Assembly: GCA_000226015.1 (NCBI GenBank)
Contig: JH154850.1
Location: forward strand, 115,142-179,141
Origin: Mnemiopsis leidyi
Taxonomy: Eukaryota > Ctenophora > Tentaculata > Lobata > Bolinopsidae
Length of the DNA: 64,000 nt
Reading direction: 5' to 3'
This document shows positions 24,289 through 34,584 of this stretch, one piece after another. Both the position numbers and the translations under genes were made by a program. Every line of letters begins with the position of its first letter. Positions within the stretch are counted from its first letter, which is position 1. The notes beneath the pieces were generated by a model that did no database searches, had not been told where the DNA came from, and was given only the letters and a program-made list of their open reading frames with translations.

Positions 24289-25383
24289 ATGTCCAAGTCT
24301 AGGGCTCACAATGACGGGACCAACCTCATTGTCAACTACCTCCCCCAAACCGTGGACGAAGACGAACTGAGCACCATGTTCTCCGAGTGTGGCATGATAG
24401 AGGCAGTGAAAGTAATCAGAGATGGAAAATCTCAGATAAGCCGGGGATTTGCGTTTGTCAAATTTGTTGACAGAGAATCTGCAGATAAAGCGATGAAGAA
24501 ATATACGGGATTTAAGATGGGCAGGAAGACACTGCGAGTGTCCCTGTCGAGACCTGCGGGTGAGGAGACCAGAGAGACTAACCTTCTTATCGAGAACATT
24601 CCTGACGATTGGGACGACAACACCCTTTATCAGAACTTCCAGGTGTACGGACAGATCATAACCCATCGTGTCGTGAAGAACATCGAGGGTGTCAGCAAGT
24701 GTCGAGCTTATGTGCGGTACAACTTGAAGGCGGAAGCGGAGGATGCTATCACGGCACTGAACGGGATCAATGTTGGAGGAGAAGATGATCTGGTGGTCAG
24801 GTTTGCTGATCCTCCAGTTGTCCGAGCTACTCCTGAACTCCTCACCAAGAAGACCACAAGGACTGCAGCCCAGCCTTACCCTGCCCGCACACCACGTGAC
24901 TTGCCTTACTCGACTCTTCCTCACACACGTGAAATTGCACGTGACCCATATTTGGAACACCATCGTATGGAAGCTTCCCCTGCTAGAGTTGTTATCCGAC
25001 CTCCTAGAAGCAAGCTGCTAGCACATCCCTACCAGGCAGCCCCTGCCTGGAGTGAGTTCGCCGGCCCAACCGCTCATCCCGACATCGGTACCGGAGTCAT
25101 CGCAGAGAGTCACAGATCTTCCTACGATCCAGAGAAAGGGTGGTGTGTGTTTGTCTTCAACCTACCTCAGAACGCAACTAACGAGACTCTGTACCAGCTG
25201 TTTTCCAAGTTCGGCGCGATCAACTCGGTTAAACCGGTTGTTGATAAGAACGAAAAGTGTAAAGGTTATGGTTTTGTCCATATGGTGAACTATGAGGATG
25301 CTTGCAGATCTATTCAGTCCCTTGAAGGCACGCCTATGCAAGGCAAAGCTCTTCAAGTACGGTTTAAGAATGCGAAAAAGTGA
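24289..25383 (+). CDS. ELAV/Hu-like RNA-binding protein, intronless
   Basis: One uninterrupted frame of 364 residues with three RRMs in the ELAV arrangement. RRM1 has RNP2 LIVNYL and RNP1 RGFAFVKF (residues about 12-88). RRM2 follows directly, with LLIENI and KCRAYVRY (about 98-175). A linker of about 100 residues rich in Pro, Arg and His comes next, then RRM3 with VFVFNL and GYGFVHM (about 284-360). The NYLPQ and LQVRFKNAKK signatures are typical of Elav/Hu and Sex-lethal-type proteins, which bind AU-rich elements and affect splicing and mRNA stability. The absence of introns, in a genome where neighbours of similar size have four or more, suggests an old retrocopy that stayed functional. 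The frame is intact and the RNP residues are preserved. Confidence 0.88.
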   Translation: MSKSRAHNDGTNLIVNYLPQTVDEDELSTMFSECGMIEAVKVIRDGKSQISRGFAFVKFVDRESADKAMKKYTGFKMGRKTLRVSLSRPAGEETRETNLLIENIPDDWDDNTLYQNFQVYGQIITHRVVKNIEGVSKCRAYVRYNLKAEAEDAITALNGINVGGEDDLVVRFADPPVVRATPELLTKKTTRTAAQPYPARTPRDLPYSTLPHTREIARDPYLEHHRMEASPARVVIRPPRSKLLAHPYQAAPAWSEFAGPTAHPDIGTGVIAESHRSSYDPEKGWCVFVFNLPQNATNETLYQLFSKFGAINSVKPVVDKNEKCKGYGFVHMVNYEDACRSIQSLEGTPMQGKALQVRFKNAKK

Positions 25384-25846
25384 ATGTTTTTCAAAAATGA
25401 TAGTATGCTTTTTGCCCAAACTTTTTTTGGTAAGGTCGACCGAAATTATTAGACGTGCTCAGTTCGCCCCAGTATATAATGATTTTCTGTACGTCCATGC
25501 TATTGATCAGTTATTGAACATTCTGTTGGAAAATGTGACCCTACTAACTGGCTTAACTGTTTGACCAGTCATACCTTCAAAAGTTGCTTATTTTCGTGCG
25601 AATGAATGTAATTTTATGGAAAACAATTTTATTTGTGAACATACATGTTGTTGTATCGTTTTTAAAGTGTTTACTAACGCAATAAGCTCTTTTAGATGCA
25701 AGAGCATTATACAATCTATCTCTCAGCAATTACCTATCTTTTAGGAACCTCATTAATTTCACTTTATTTTCGGATTTCTTGAAATTAATTGACCCAACAT
25801 ATTTTCAAATCTATTAACTCCTAAGCCAATTTCACCTTATAGTAGA
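25384..25846. other. ELAV-like 3' UTR and Mgm101 upstream region
   Basis: No coding signal. It is U-rich in the transcript sense (several TTTTAT and ATTTTC runs). The last 16 bases form a pyrimidine-rich acceptor (CACCTTATAG) four bases before the Mgm101 start. Confidence 0.5.
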
Positions 25847-27457
25847 ATGATTGGTTCAGTAGCTCGGAGTTCCCGAAGATTACTATCACTGACACGTGTA
25901 GCAAAACTAGCACCTCCAGTAACACGTGTCACCAATGTGCACGTGCTGAGCCGCACCTTCAGTTCAGCGTCTGAGGATCTGTCAGAGGAAGTAACCTCCT
26001 TGCCTGACAACAGATTCGAAGGAGTCGGTCAGCCATTCGACAAGAAAATCGCTGGAATTCTTGCTCAACCCCTCGAAGATGCAGAGGTATGATCAAGAGT
26101 GTCGCTGCTAAGTAATACATGGGCGGGGGAATAACAGGAAACAGGATGTTGAATGCCACGATTACTAGTTATAACTTCATATAGAATTTTAGCCCTGAAG
26201 TCAGTCCAAGCTCAAACATCTGGATATAAGTTCTAGAAGCTTCAGTAGTGCTGTGTAATGTGAAAAGTGGAGATAAGTAAAAGATAACCTTGGGTTGCCC
26301 AATTTTTAAATTTCACAGCATCACTATTCAAGGAACTTACTATGCTTATGTATGAGAGCTTTGACAGGCTTCAAAGCTAGCAAAGTAAACATTTTAGATC
26401 CAACAATATATTAATGCACATAATCAATACTGGCAGGTAATCCTAGCAAAGGATGGTACCTTGAAAGTGTCTGAGGAGTTCTATAAAGACGTCCTGAATA
26501 AGGCGTTTGGAGTCGGGGGCTGGGCTCTCGTTCCTTGCGGGGAAATCAAGGATCTCGATCTCTCTGAGAGTGGACAGGAAAGTGAGTAGCAACATTTCAA
26601 GGGTGGGGTCGCTTACCCTCCAACTTTTCAGGGGTGCCTACTAATACATACATTTGTTTCATTCAAAGAGTTGAAAACAAAAGATTGAGATAATTTTCCT
26701 ATTTTATGATTAGTTTTAAGACATTCCCTTTCAGACAAGTTTGTTACGTTGATAAGAGAGTATTCCCTGTACTGTCACGAGCGATTTGTCTCGCAAGCGT
26801 TCGGCGAGACATCTTTCTACCCAGGCAAGCAGTTTTACTCTGAGGCTACTGAGAAGATAAAATTCTCAGCTCTCATGAGATGCTGCAAAGATCTTGGTTA
26901 GTGTATTATAGTACGCATTTACTCTTTCTGTGTTTTGAATAGCTAGAGTTTTTGAAGTTTGCCCATTTATAAACATTAGATCTTCTGTTTGATTCATGAT
27001 TGATGGTTCACAATTAAGGGTTAACTCTTGACTCCAGAGTCCCCTGCAATATCTAAAGCCTGGTACACATACTAAGTAAACTGATAAAGTTTTCTAACGA
27101 TCTCTATCTCTGGCAGGTGTTGCTAGTGAGTTGTGGAACAAGAGATGGTCTGATAACTGGAAGTCTAAATATGCCGTACAAGAGTGGGTAGAAAACACCA
27201 GCAATGGGAGGTCAGTTTGATCCAGATAAAATCGATACTATCACACTGATATGATTATTTTATCTGCCCTTTCAAGGTATACTGTGGAAGATGGTTGGAA
27301 TTCGAGTACGACGATATCTTTTCTAAGAAATGGTCAGAATCGTACCCTACTCAGCCGCTAAAACTTATTCTATTTCAGGAAGAATCAGCTGTGGAGAAGA
27401 CGTGATGAAGACTGGTCCTGGCCGTACAAGAAGACTACCTTCCAGAAGAGTTACTGA
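25847..27457 (+). CDS. MGM101: Mgm101 homologue, mitochondrial Rad52-type DNA annealing protein
   Basis: Five exons join in exact phase: 25847-26086, 26437-26581, 26735-26896, 27117-27210 and 27379-27457, giving 239 residues. Residues 1-40 are basic, Ser/Arg-rich and free of acidic residues, a likely mitochondrial targeting peptide. The rest matches the fungal Mgm101 core: GQPFDKKIAGILAQPL, LNKAFGVGGWALVP, REYSLYCHERFVSQAFGE, SALMRCCKDLGVASELW and a basic C-terminus (RKNQLWRRRDEDW). Mgm101 anneals single-stranded DNA and maintains mitochondrial DNA in yeast. Bilaterian model animals lack it as far as I know. Introns, flanking animal genes and normal composition argue against contamination. 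AATAAA lies at 27765-27770. Confidence 0.92.
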
Positions 27458-28895
27458 ACAGGAATTTAGAGTATCGTAGAGGTGTTTAACTCTTCGGTGT
27501 GAAGATTTGGACATAGAATGTGCTTGGTTGTATTGTATTGGTACAGCACTTTTTATCAAACTGTTTTACAGCTAATTATTGTTTTAAAAGAGCGATTTCT
27601 AAGAGATTTGTACGTTCGATACGTGAGTGTAAAATGAGTGTAGAGATATATTTTCTAGTCTACCTCCTCACTTCGAAATTTATACGAAGCCTTATTTTCA
27701 ATTTAATATAAGATATTATAAGTTTTTAGAAATTAGCTATATAAGTTTATTTTTCTAGCTACCGAATAAAATAAGTCGTATATCTGCTGTTTGTGTAATG
27801 ATTTCAAACTAGCTTCAAGCTTACAGGGAAATTTCACTCTCCACGTACTAGTCTGAACCAAGTTAACCCCAACTTGAATTTTCCACTTTTTCCACTTGAG
27901 TGTTGAAGAAGAAAATATAGCGTTTAACTTTTATATTTGGTTATTCTTTTTTAATAAATATTGTTTATCTGCTGTCTTTTTACCCTAAATAATGTAAAAT
28001 TTACTGTAGCTTTAGTATTTCGTCCAGATGAAATTTACAAACTACTGTATTCACAGACGATGAGAAAATTTATTTCATAGAATCATTATAAATTGTTTTA
28101 AATTATTTAATTGCCATAATTGTATGGTTCTAATTTATTCATTTTATTTCTTTCACCGTTCAAGCGTGTGTACTTAATCTCCCCTTCTTTACATAAACCA
28201 CCAATACTTTGTCCCATGTCCTAACAGTTTATACAAGCTGATGAATCAGAAAATGGGGGAACAAACTTTACCGGACACATCTGACATTCAGGAATTCTTG
28301 ACTTTTTTGGCAATTTGGAACACAGTTCATTTTGTTGACATAGAGTGAGTCAGAAGGCTCTGCCTTGGGAGCGTCAATAGTTTTTATAATCCAGAGCCAT
28401 GTGCATTTATGCGGTTTTAAACCGGCTTTTATGCCTTCACTTTCAGCGCCTAAATTGGATACAAACTCAGGATTCATCTGCTACAAAATTAACGGTGGCC
28501 GAAGTCCTGCACAAGGACGTTGAAACCAAGATATTTTGTCCCAGTGACGTCCTTCTCCACAACAGACAGCTTCGTTAGGGTTAGGGTCGCTGGCAGGACG
28601 AAGGGAATCAAATTTTCGGATTCATATAATAGCTAGCTGCTGCTAGATTTTATGAAAATATAGACAGACGTGCGCGCACGCACGAACATTTTCGAGGGTA
28701 AACTTTTAAAAGGCGTAGAACAGCCATGAAAAACGAGAAAGGAGCTCGCGCCTGGGATTGCTGTCCTTATCTTTGCAGTTGACTTCGCATGATGAGAAGT
28801 ATAGCAAAAAGTTCCATTGATAGTTTGAAAAAACTTTCTAGCTTTAGAAATATTCCATGCAGAAAAACTCAGACTTTTTAAAACGTGACAAAGCA
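27458..28895. other. Spacer between Mgm101 and RWDD1
   Basis: Mgm101 3' UTR with a polyadenylation signal at 27765-27770, then AT-rich sequence. A 69-codon minus-strand frame at 28268-28477 has no recognisable domain. GTTAGGGTTAGGGTC at 28576-28590 resembles telomere repeats by chance only (two units). Confidence 0.5.
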
Positions 28896-29564
28896 TTAAT
28901 CAGAATCAGAAACTTCAAGCAATTCATCTTCGAGTTCCTCATCGAACAAAGACTCGTCGACCTCAACGTCCTCTTCGGCATCACCTATCAAATTATCGCT
29001 GATATCAATGTTGCCATCCTTTGCCAGGAAAATTTGTCTTCCTGTCAGTTTATCAGAAACTACTTTCACTTTTTTCATGTTTTTCTCCATGATGAATTTA
29101 TTGTTCCACTCGGTAAACGATTCGAGAGTAACCGGAGTGCCGTGAAAGACAGGAACTTTGTCCCGCTCCTCCTTTTCTTCCATCTTTTTGTTGTAAATAT
29201 TATCGACATACTCGTTGACTTTGTCCTGCAGTTCGGACACCAGTGTAAATATCATGACACACCCCAGTTCGTTTTCTGCTACTTTGTTAAGTTCTATGAG
29301 GATTGATTTTTGGAGGTCTGCGTCGAGTTCTTCACATTCGGAAAACTCGATTTGAGGCGGCACGTCGGGATACTCCTCGGGTAATTTAAACTCGAGACCT
29401 ACCATAAATTCCTTGGTAGGTCCATCTACTTCGACACTCTTCATCTCGCACGGGATGGTTATGTTGTAGATTATGGGATCTCGGGATAATATCTCGAGTT
29501 CAGTGACGTAGATAGATTCGAGTGCTTCCAACTCGCTTTCCTGTTCTTCTGCGTAGTCGGTCAT
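28896..29564 (-). CDS. RWDD1: RWD domain-containing protein 1 (DFRP2), DRG2 partner
   Basis: An intronless frame of 222 residues starting MTDYAEEQESELEALESIY, nearly the same as the start of vertebrate RWDD1. The N-terminal RWD domain spans about residues 8-113, with the YPD-PP signature (EEYPDVPPQIEF). It is followed by a charged helix, the family-specific FHGTPVTLESFTEW block, and an acidic C-terminus containing VEVDESLFDEEL. In other animals RWDD1 stabilises the translation-associated GTPase DRG2. Length is slightly under the usual 243. It is followed on the same strand by nothing within 1.4 kb, and PUS1 lies upstream on the same strand. Confidence 0.95.
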   Translation of the reverse strand: MTDYAEEQESELEALESIYVTELEILSRDPIIYNITIPCEMKSVEVDGPTKEFMVGLEFKLPEEYPDVPPQIEFSECEELDADLQKSILIELNKVAENELGCVMIFTLVSELQDKVNEYVDNIYNKKMEEKEERDKVPVFHGTPVTLESFTEWNNKFIMEKNMKKVKVVSDKLTGRQIFLAKDGNIDISDNLIGDAEEDVEVDESLFDEELEDELLEVSDSD

Positions 29565-29934
29565 GTTGTATGGGGGATGTCAGTAAAGCAGTTTAGGAGA
29601 CCATTACTTTTAATGTTACATCTACATGAATATCCTGGAAAAGATTGGAATTTAAAGATAAATTACTTTAACAAGCTATAGACGGTGAAATGTCAATTAG
29701 AAGTTAGAGAGTAAGAGTTAAATGCAGTTTTTCTTGGCATGAAGACGTTAAAAGTACGATTGAAGTTTTCATTATATTGTGAAGAGTAGTAATAATTCAA
29801 TACTTTAAACGGAAATAGTAAACTAAATTAAACTTAAAAACCATTTGGATTGTCACGTTAGAATAATTTAAAATCCTAAAATTAATTGGCGGCCTTGTTC
29901 ACCAATATTTGAAAAATTTAAAAATATCGTTATC
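29565..29934. other. Spacer between PUS1 and RWDD1
   Basis: AT-rich, with no coding signal on either strand. It must contain the PUS1 3' UTR and the RWDD1 promoter. Confidence 0.5.
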
Positions 29935-31242
29935 TCATCCAGAAGAATTTTCGATCAAATTTAAACTTGCAGCTGATTCTGAACTTTCGGCCGGTTTTGA
30001 ACTCTCCTCCTTACTCGAATTAGTAGTGTCTTTGCTCTTGGAGTCCCCAGTCAATATATCTGGCAACACATCACCTGTGTAAAACTTGTGTTTTTTAAGA
30101 GTCTGTAACCACTGAAACATGGTGGACTCGGCTTTTTCCTTCCTATGAATCACCCCCAAAATGTGCTTCAGTTTAAAATCCTGAACCTTCTCTTCATAAG
30201 CTTCCCATTCTAGTGGCGTGTGCATACCGTCCTTACCAAATTTTTTATTGTACCGTGTCATCTTAACTTCGTCCAACACCAAGCCAAGACCTGGTGCCAG
30301 CGGTACATCACAGCGTTCCTTTTGAAAGGATTTCTCAAGGTGATCTGACGGTGCCACGTTTCGCATGACAGCTATTGTCATGCCAACAATCTTCCTAATC
30401 TGATGATAAATAAAACTGTCGCCATGTAAAAATATCCTGATGTACTCAATGTCTTCTACCACAACTGGATCTGACACAGTTATAGATCTTATGTACCTAA
30501 AACAGCTCGGGTCGTTCGCTGACTTATTGGAGGTGTAGTTGTAGTAGTTCTTAGTTCCGACAAAGTTTAGTAAAAAGTCCCGGACGTTTTGGAGTACCTG
30601 AGGGGTAATGCGATACCCACTCCAGGTGTCCCCCAGGGTCGGTGCCATGGCAAACGAGGGACAATTGTACTCATAAACTCGACTAGATGCAAACTTGTGG
30701 CTGTCAAAATGTTTGGTTGCTTTGATGATGTCGTACACAACAATGTCGTTGGGTAAAGCTTCGTTGAGTTTAACAACTGCAGATTTGAGATCAGGTCCGA
30801 GATTGAGATTGGATGAAACGACCTGGCGTGCCGCAGAGACACCCTTGTCAGTCCTGGAAGCGCGCTGGAAATACATCTTCCCCAACTCACGAGCGTTTTC
30901 TTGTTTTATAAAGTTACACTTCGATAGGGCTGAAATAAGTTCTTCTTCTATTGTATTCACACCAACATTCAGTGCCATGCCCCGGTAACCGTCCCCGCAG
31001 AACCCCATCATTATCGCATACTTCTTTTTAGTTGGATAAACAAAACGGTCCGTATTCTGGGAGGAATCTTTTACTTCGGTTGAGCCGTTGACCTCCGACT
31101 TCTTTTCGGCAGGAGACTCAGTACTAGTGTCTGTTTCAGTCGATTTCTCGTCAGACTGCTCTGTTTTGCAACGTTTAGAATCCTCGTTTGTATCATCTGG
31201 AGACCTTTTTAGCTCGCTATCGACAGGATTCTCTTTTGTCAT
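29935..31242 (-). CDS. PUS1: tRNA pseudouridine synthase 1 (TruA family)
   Basis: An intronless frame of 435 residues. After an acidic, Ser/Thr-rich leader of about 65 residues comes the TruA fold with KKYAIMMGFCGDGYRG, the catalytic block QRASRTDKGVSA (catalytic Asp132), ASSRVYEYNCPS, and the second-domain motif FIYHQIRKIVGMTI. The enzyme converts uridine to pseudouridine in tRNAs and some mRNAs, in nucleus and mitochondria. Length is close to human PUS1 (about 427). In the family the first block usually continues GMQ; here it is GMA. A CCCTTAAG acceptor-like site lies five bases before the ATG. Confidence 0.95.
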   Translation of the reverse strand: MTKENPVDSELKRSPDDTNEDSKRCKTEQSDEKSTETDTSTESPAEKKSEVNGSTEVKDSSQNTDRFVYPTKKKYAIMMGFCGDGYRGMALNVGVNTIEEELISALSKCNFIKQENARELGKMYFQRASRTDKGVSAARQVVSSNLNLGPDLKSAVVKLNEALPNDIVVYDIIKATKHFDSHKFASSRVYEYNCPSFAMAPTLGDTWSGYRITPQVLQNVRDFLLNFVGTKNYYNYTSNKSANDPSCFRYIRSITVSDPVVVEDIEYIRIFLHGDSFIYHQIRKIVGMTIAVMRNVAPSDHLEKSFQKERCDVPLAPGLGLVLDEVKMTRYNKKFGKDGMHTPLEWEAYEEKVQDFKLKHILGVIHRKEKAESTMFQWLQTLKKHKFYTGDVLPDILTGDSKSKDTTNSSKEESSKPAESSESAASLNLIENSSG

Positions 31243-31342
31243 CGTATCTTAAGGGAAAGTAATTGTGTTAAAACCTATTATAAAGAAAGTTTGATTATTC
31301 TTTCCATTAGACCGATCTACTACACACTATAAAATTTTACAG

Positions 31343-31617
31343 CACAGAATTTTGCTGAAAAAGTTAAATCTTATTCGAATATTGATTTCAGTGAGAAATA
31401 CAGACAGCAACACGAAAATTTGTACGTCTTGAAATTTGCAAATGATAAGGTTATTCGTAAAACAATCAAAAATTACAATCTCGATTCACCAAGAGCAGCG
31501 AAAACACTAAAGCTTATATCAACAGTGATCACCCTTTCATCAAACAATCAAGTATTACAAACTGTTAAACAGCATAAATATAAACCACAAATAGGTAAAT
31601 TTATAGGAAAAACTTGA
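31343..31617 (+). CDS. Orphan open frame, possible terminal exon
   Basis: An open frame of about 90 codons follows an acceptor-like ATTTTACAG and ends at a TGA at about 31615-31617. It encodes a Lys/Asn-rich sequence (for example FANDKVIRKTIKNYN) that I do not recognise. There is no start codon near the beginning and no upstream exon in view, because PUS1 is divergent 100 bases away. It could be a last exon of a longer gene, a decayed element or chance in AT-rich DNA. Confidence 0.25.
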
Positions 31618-32075
31618 AACACGGTGAAACTTGATCTTGTCAAAATGTTTACAAATATTTGCAAAACATAACAAAATATGTATGCTTTTTATCGCAAGCC
31701 CTGCTCAAAAATGTCAAGTTTCGCCGCAATTCCCAACTAAAAATTAAGCCTTCTAGCCTTAAAGCATCTGATCTCTAAAGACACTTTCTGTGTAAGCCTC
31801 TTTCTTCTACTCAGTAGTTTGAGGTCACACAGCCCTATTTAATCAGAAAAACATCCAATTAGCCTACATAAACAACCCATCATTGCGAAACATTAGCTCT
31901 AGGTTAATATATAAAATACATTTGAGGTACTTTAAATCTATTTTAGATATGGCAACACTTCTGAACTGCAATCTTATAAATCATTAACGTTTTCAAGCAC
32001 ACTACATCCAGAAGATGGATTATTAAGACTAGAGAGTTTCTGAAACGAAACAAAACTCAAGCCAGAAATGACAGC
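31618..32075. other. Spacer downstream of the NOVA-like gene
   Basis: AT-rich; no coding signal, no repeat recognised. Confidence 0.5.
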
Positions 32076-34584
32076 TTAATAGAACCGAGGAGGAGGTCCT
32101 CCCCGTGCCCGTGGGAAGGGCTGTTCGCTCTGATATCCGTCGTAGCGCGGTGTTATGTCAAAACCTCCTCGACCACAACGGGGAGGAGGTCCCATGTTCT
32201 TCCTGGAATGGAGGTTTTGTGTTTACCTTTTCAAAAGAGTTGCGAGAGAAACAAACAGTTAAACAAACTCAGACCTAAAGAGCGTGCTTGATACGCTGAA
32301 TGAGCTTTAAAGACACGGAAGCAGGGAGACTTATGCACGAACCTCGGGGAGGGAGGAGCTCTGTACAAACAGTCGGGAGGACCATGGTAGAGAAAGTTGT
32401 CGAACATGGAGTACTGGGGATACACCAGGGACTTGTCTAGACGCGCGTGTGGGTCTTTCTGTCGGGGACAAATTTAACATACAATACTACTAAAATTTTA
32501 TATATCTGAGGTATTGTAGAGTTATAAAACAAGGACTTGTCTAAACGGGCGTGTGAGTCTTTCTGAACGGGGAGAAAATTAACATAGAATAAGTTACTAA
32601 AATGGCACGCCAGGGTTACAGTGAAACATTTAAGTAAGTAAGTAAATTAACTGTACAATAACGTGTGAGGTTTAATCAGTTGACCCTAACCCACCAAAAT
32701 TGCAGAATTTTAGTCATGTTAACAATTTCTAGAACAATACTGGGTCAAGTTTTACTATAAATTCTAAATCGGCTTGTTTAACAAGCACATCTAAAGTACT
32801 GTGGAGTTATAAAACAAGAAATACTCACTGCTACGACAGCTAATATCTCCTCAATGGCAGAGTTAACATTATCCTCCTCCCCAGAGACGGTAACCACTCT
32901 TTCTCCAGGGACCACGCCCCAGGAACCTTTACTGGTCAACACCAGCTTTACTTCTTTCTCCTGGGTACATTGCATCGTTTACATATTTCGTTATCAGCTT
33001 AGGGTGGACGGGTACAATACTGAACCTGATCGCAAACTGCACAGAAGAAGGCAATATCCAAGATGCCCGACCCAGTATGCGAACTGGTTTGCGTACTGGT
33101 TCGGCAATACCCGAACCAGTACGCGAACCAGTCTGGACTAGTTATGATATGATTACAAGTAGAGCACAGATCACAGATGCAAATTGCCGAATGATAGTTG
33201 TGACATAACGAATAAGTTGGGGATGTTGTAAATTAGTAAGTCACGCACAGACTTGTTCACTTAATAATAGACCAATTTCATGCAACAACGATATAGAAAA
33301 CATAACACATAATTTGATAGAATACATAGTCAGTCAGAAGGAGGATTTCCTTATATACCACATCTAAACGTAACGGTTACTTTCCTTCAGCAATTTGCAT
33401 ATATGCGATATGAGACCTACCTGTTATCGAGTTTAACGTAATTTTTTGTAATTCTCCGATCATTCAGTTAAGATGTTTGAACATTTCTCAGCTACTAATT
33501 GTTATCATGTCATAACTAGTCCGGAATGGTTCGGGGATTGCCGTACTAGTTCGCGAACTGGTTCGCGTACTGGGTCGGGCTTCTTGGATACTGCCCAGTA
33601 GAAGTGGGGGAGTTTGACTATGATTTTGTAATCAATTTTCGCTTCCATAAAAATTTCTCCTAAGACATAATCTACAAATTTGACTTAAATCAGAATATAT
33701 CACTTTACTCTTTAGGGGGGCTCTATAAGGTTCAGAATCATTTACCTCTTGGATCTTCTTGACGGTTTCTCCCTTCTTTCCTATAATCTTTCCGGCAGAC
33801 GTATCAGCAACAATTAGCTTCATTTCCTTGAGCCTGTTAATTTCCCTTTTCTTTGGGCTCTTACCTTTTTCTTCAGACAAGGTTGTTCTCAGCCTGCATT
33901 GTTAACTGTTACAGCAGTAACAACTTAAGAACTAGGAGTAACAAAATTAAATGGTACTTTTTTCTGAATTAAATTCTAGTACATGACTTTAATCTTTCAA
34001 GTGGGTTGTCTTACCTGATACTATAATTTTTGGGGAGAAGTCGGTAGGTCGGAAATTTATTCAATACACAGAAAAAAAGGTAAATTTATTGAAAATATTT
34101 TGATTGTGATGAGAAAAAGCCGGCCCATTTTCGACCAATGAAAATCAAGACAAATTTACATGCAAGAATTTGGACTCCTAACATAGAAATAGATGTCTAT
34201 AACTAAATTGAGCAAATTGATACTTACTTTGTATGGACAAACTTAACAGCTTCCATGACACAATTATAGGGGGCAACAATCAGCACAATCCTTTCATCAG
34301 TAAAGGGGAATATCTCATCACGGTTTGAAACTCTAACAAGTGCATCAATTTTTGATTTAAGCTCTTTAATTGCTTCACCACCTTTGCCAATTATGCTCCC
34401 TGAAAGAATTATGTCAAGTCATGTTCAGGTATCATTAGATGTATTCTTGAAGTTTTGAAAAGCACCTTGAACAAACGTACGATTCTCACTCCGTACCTGC
34501 TACAGTTCCAGGGACTAAGACTTTTAAGGTGATCTTCTTATTTGGGTTTAGGTCATCTTTAGAGTTAGATTGTGGAACTACCAT
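32076..34584 (-). CDS. NOVA-like two-KH-domain RNA-binding protein
   Basis: Six exons join in exact phase: 34584-34497, 34399-34228, 33893-33746, 32960-32829, 32458-32343 and 32202-32076, giving 260 residues. KH1 (about 17-85) has the GxxG loop in GSIIGKGGEAIKEL. KH2 (about 103-185) has AGKIIGKKGETVKKI and ends with the NOVA-like block ERVVTVSGEEDNVNSAIEEI. The tail is short and rich in Gly, Arg, Pro and Tyr (GRGGFDITPRYDGYQSEQPF). The nearest families are NOVA and PCBP, which bind YCAY or C-rich RNA and regulate splicing. No third KH domain is present, so it is shorter than vertebrate NOVA. The intron 33745-32961 carries a 546-bp MITE, and the intron before exon 5 carries a duplicated exon start. 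Confidence 0.85.
32529..32570 (-). repeat. Duplicated start of NOVA-like exon 5 (pseudo-exon)
   Basis: On the minus strand a diverged copy of the first 30 or so bases of exon 5, with its own acceptor (CCCCGTTCAG), lies about 100 bp upstream of the real exon. The copied codons keep the same sense (KD-HARLDKSL with Pro replaced by Ser). The copy then runs into sequence with a GTTTTA that is a poor donor. It is either a decaying exon duplication or a cryptic alternative exon. Confidence 0.7.
33050..33595. mobile_element. MITE with about 90-bp terminal inverted repeats
   Basis: The left arm is 33050-33146 and the right arm 33511-33595, inverted, starting GGCA(A/G)TATCCAAGA(T/A)GCCCG. Each arm contains repeated variants of a dodecamer such as CGAACCAGTACG in both orientations, so the arms also fold on themselves. 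The middle (33147-33510) is non-coding. It sits in an intron of the NOVA-like gene. The left flank (CAGAAGAAG) and right flank (CAGTAGAAG) are similar but not a clean target duplication. Confidence 0.85.

Noticed and set aside
24271-24963. 230-codon minus-strand frame
   Set aside because: An antisense shadow of the ELAV-like gene; no independent support.
28576-28590. Telomere-like TTAGGG repeats
   Set aside because: Only two units, in unique sequence.
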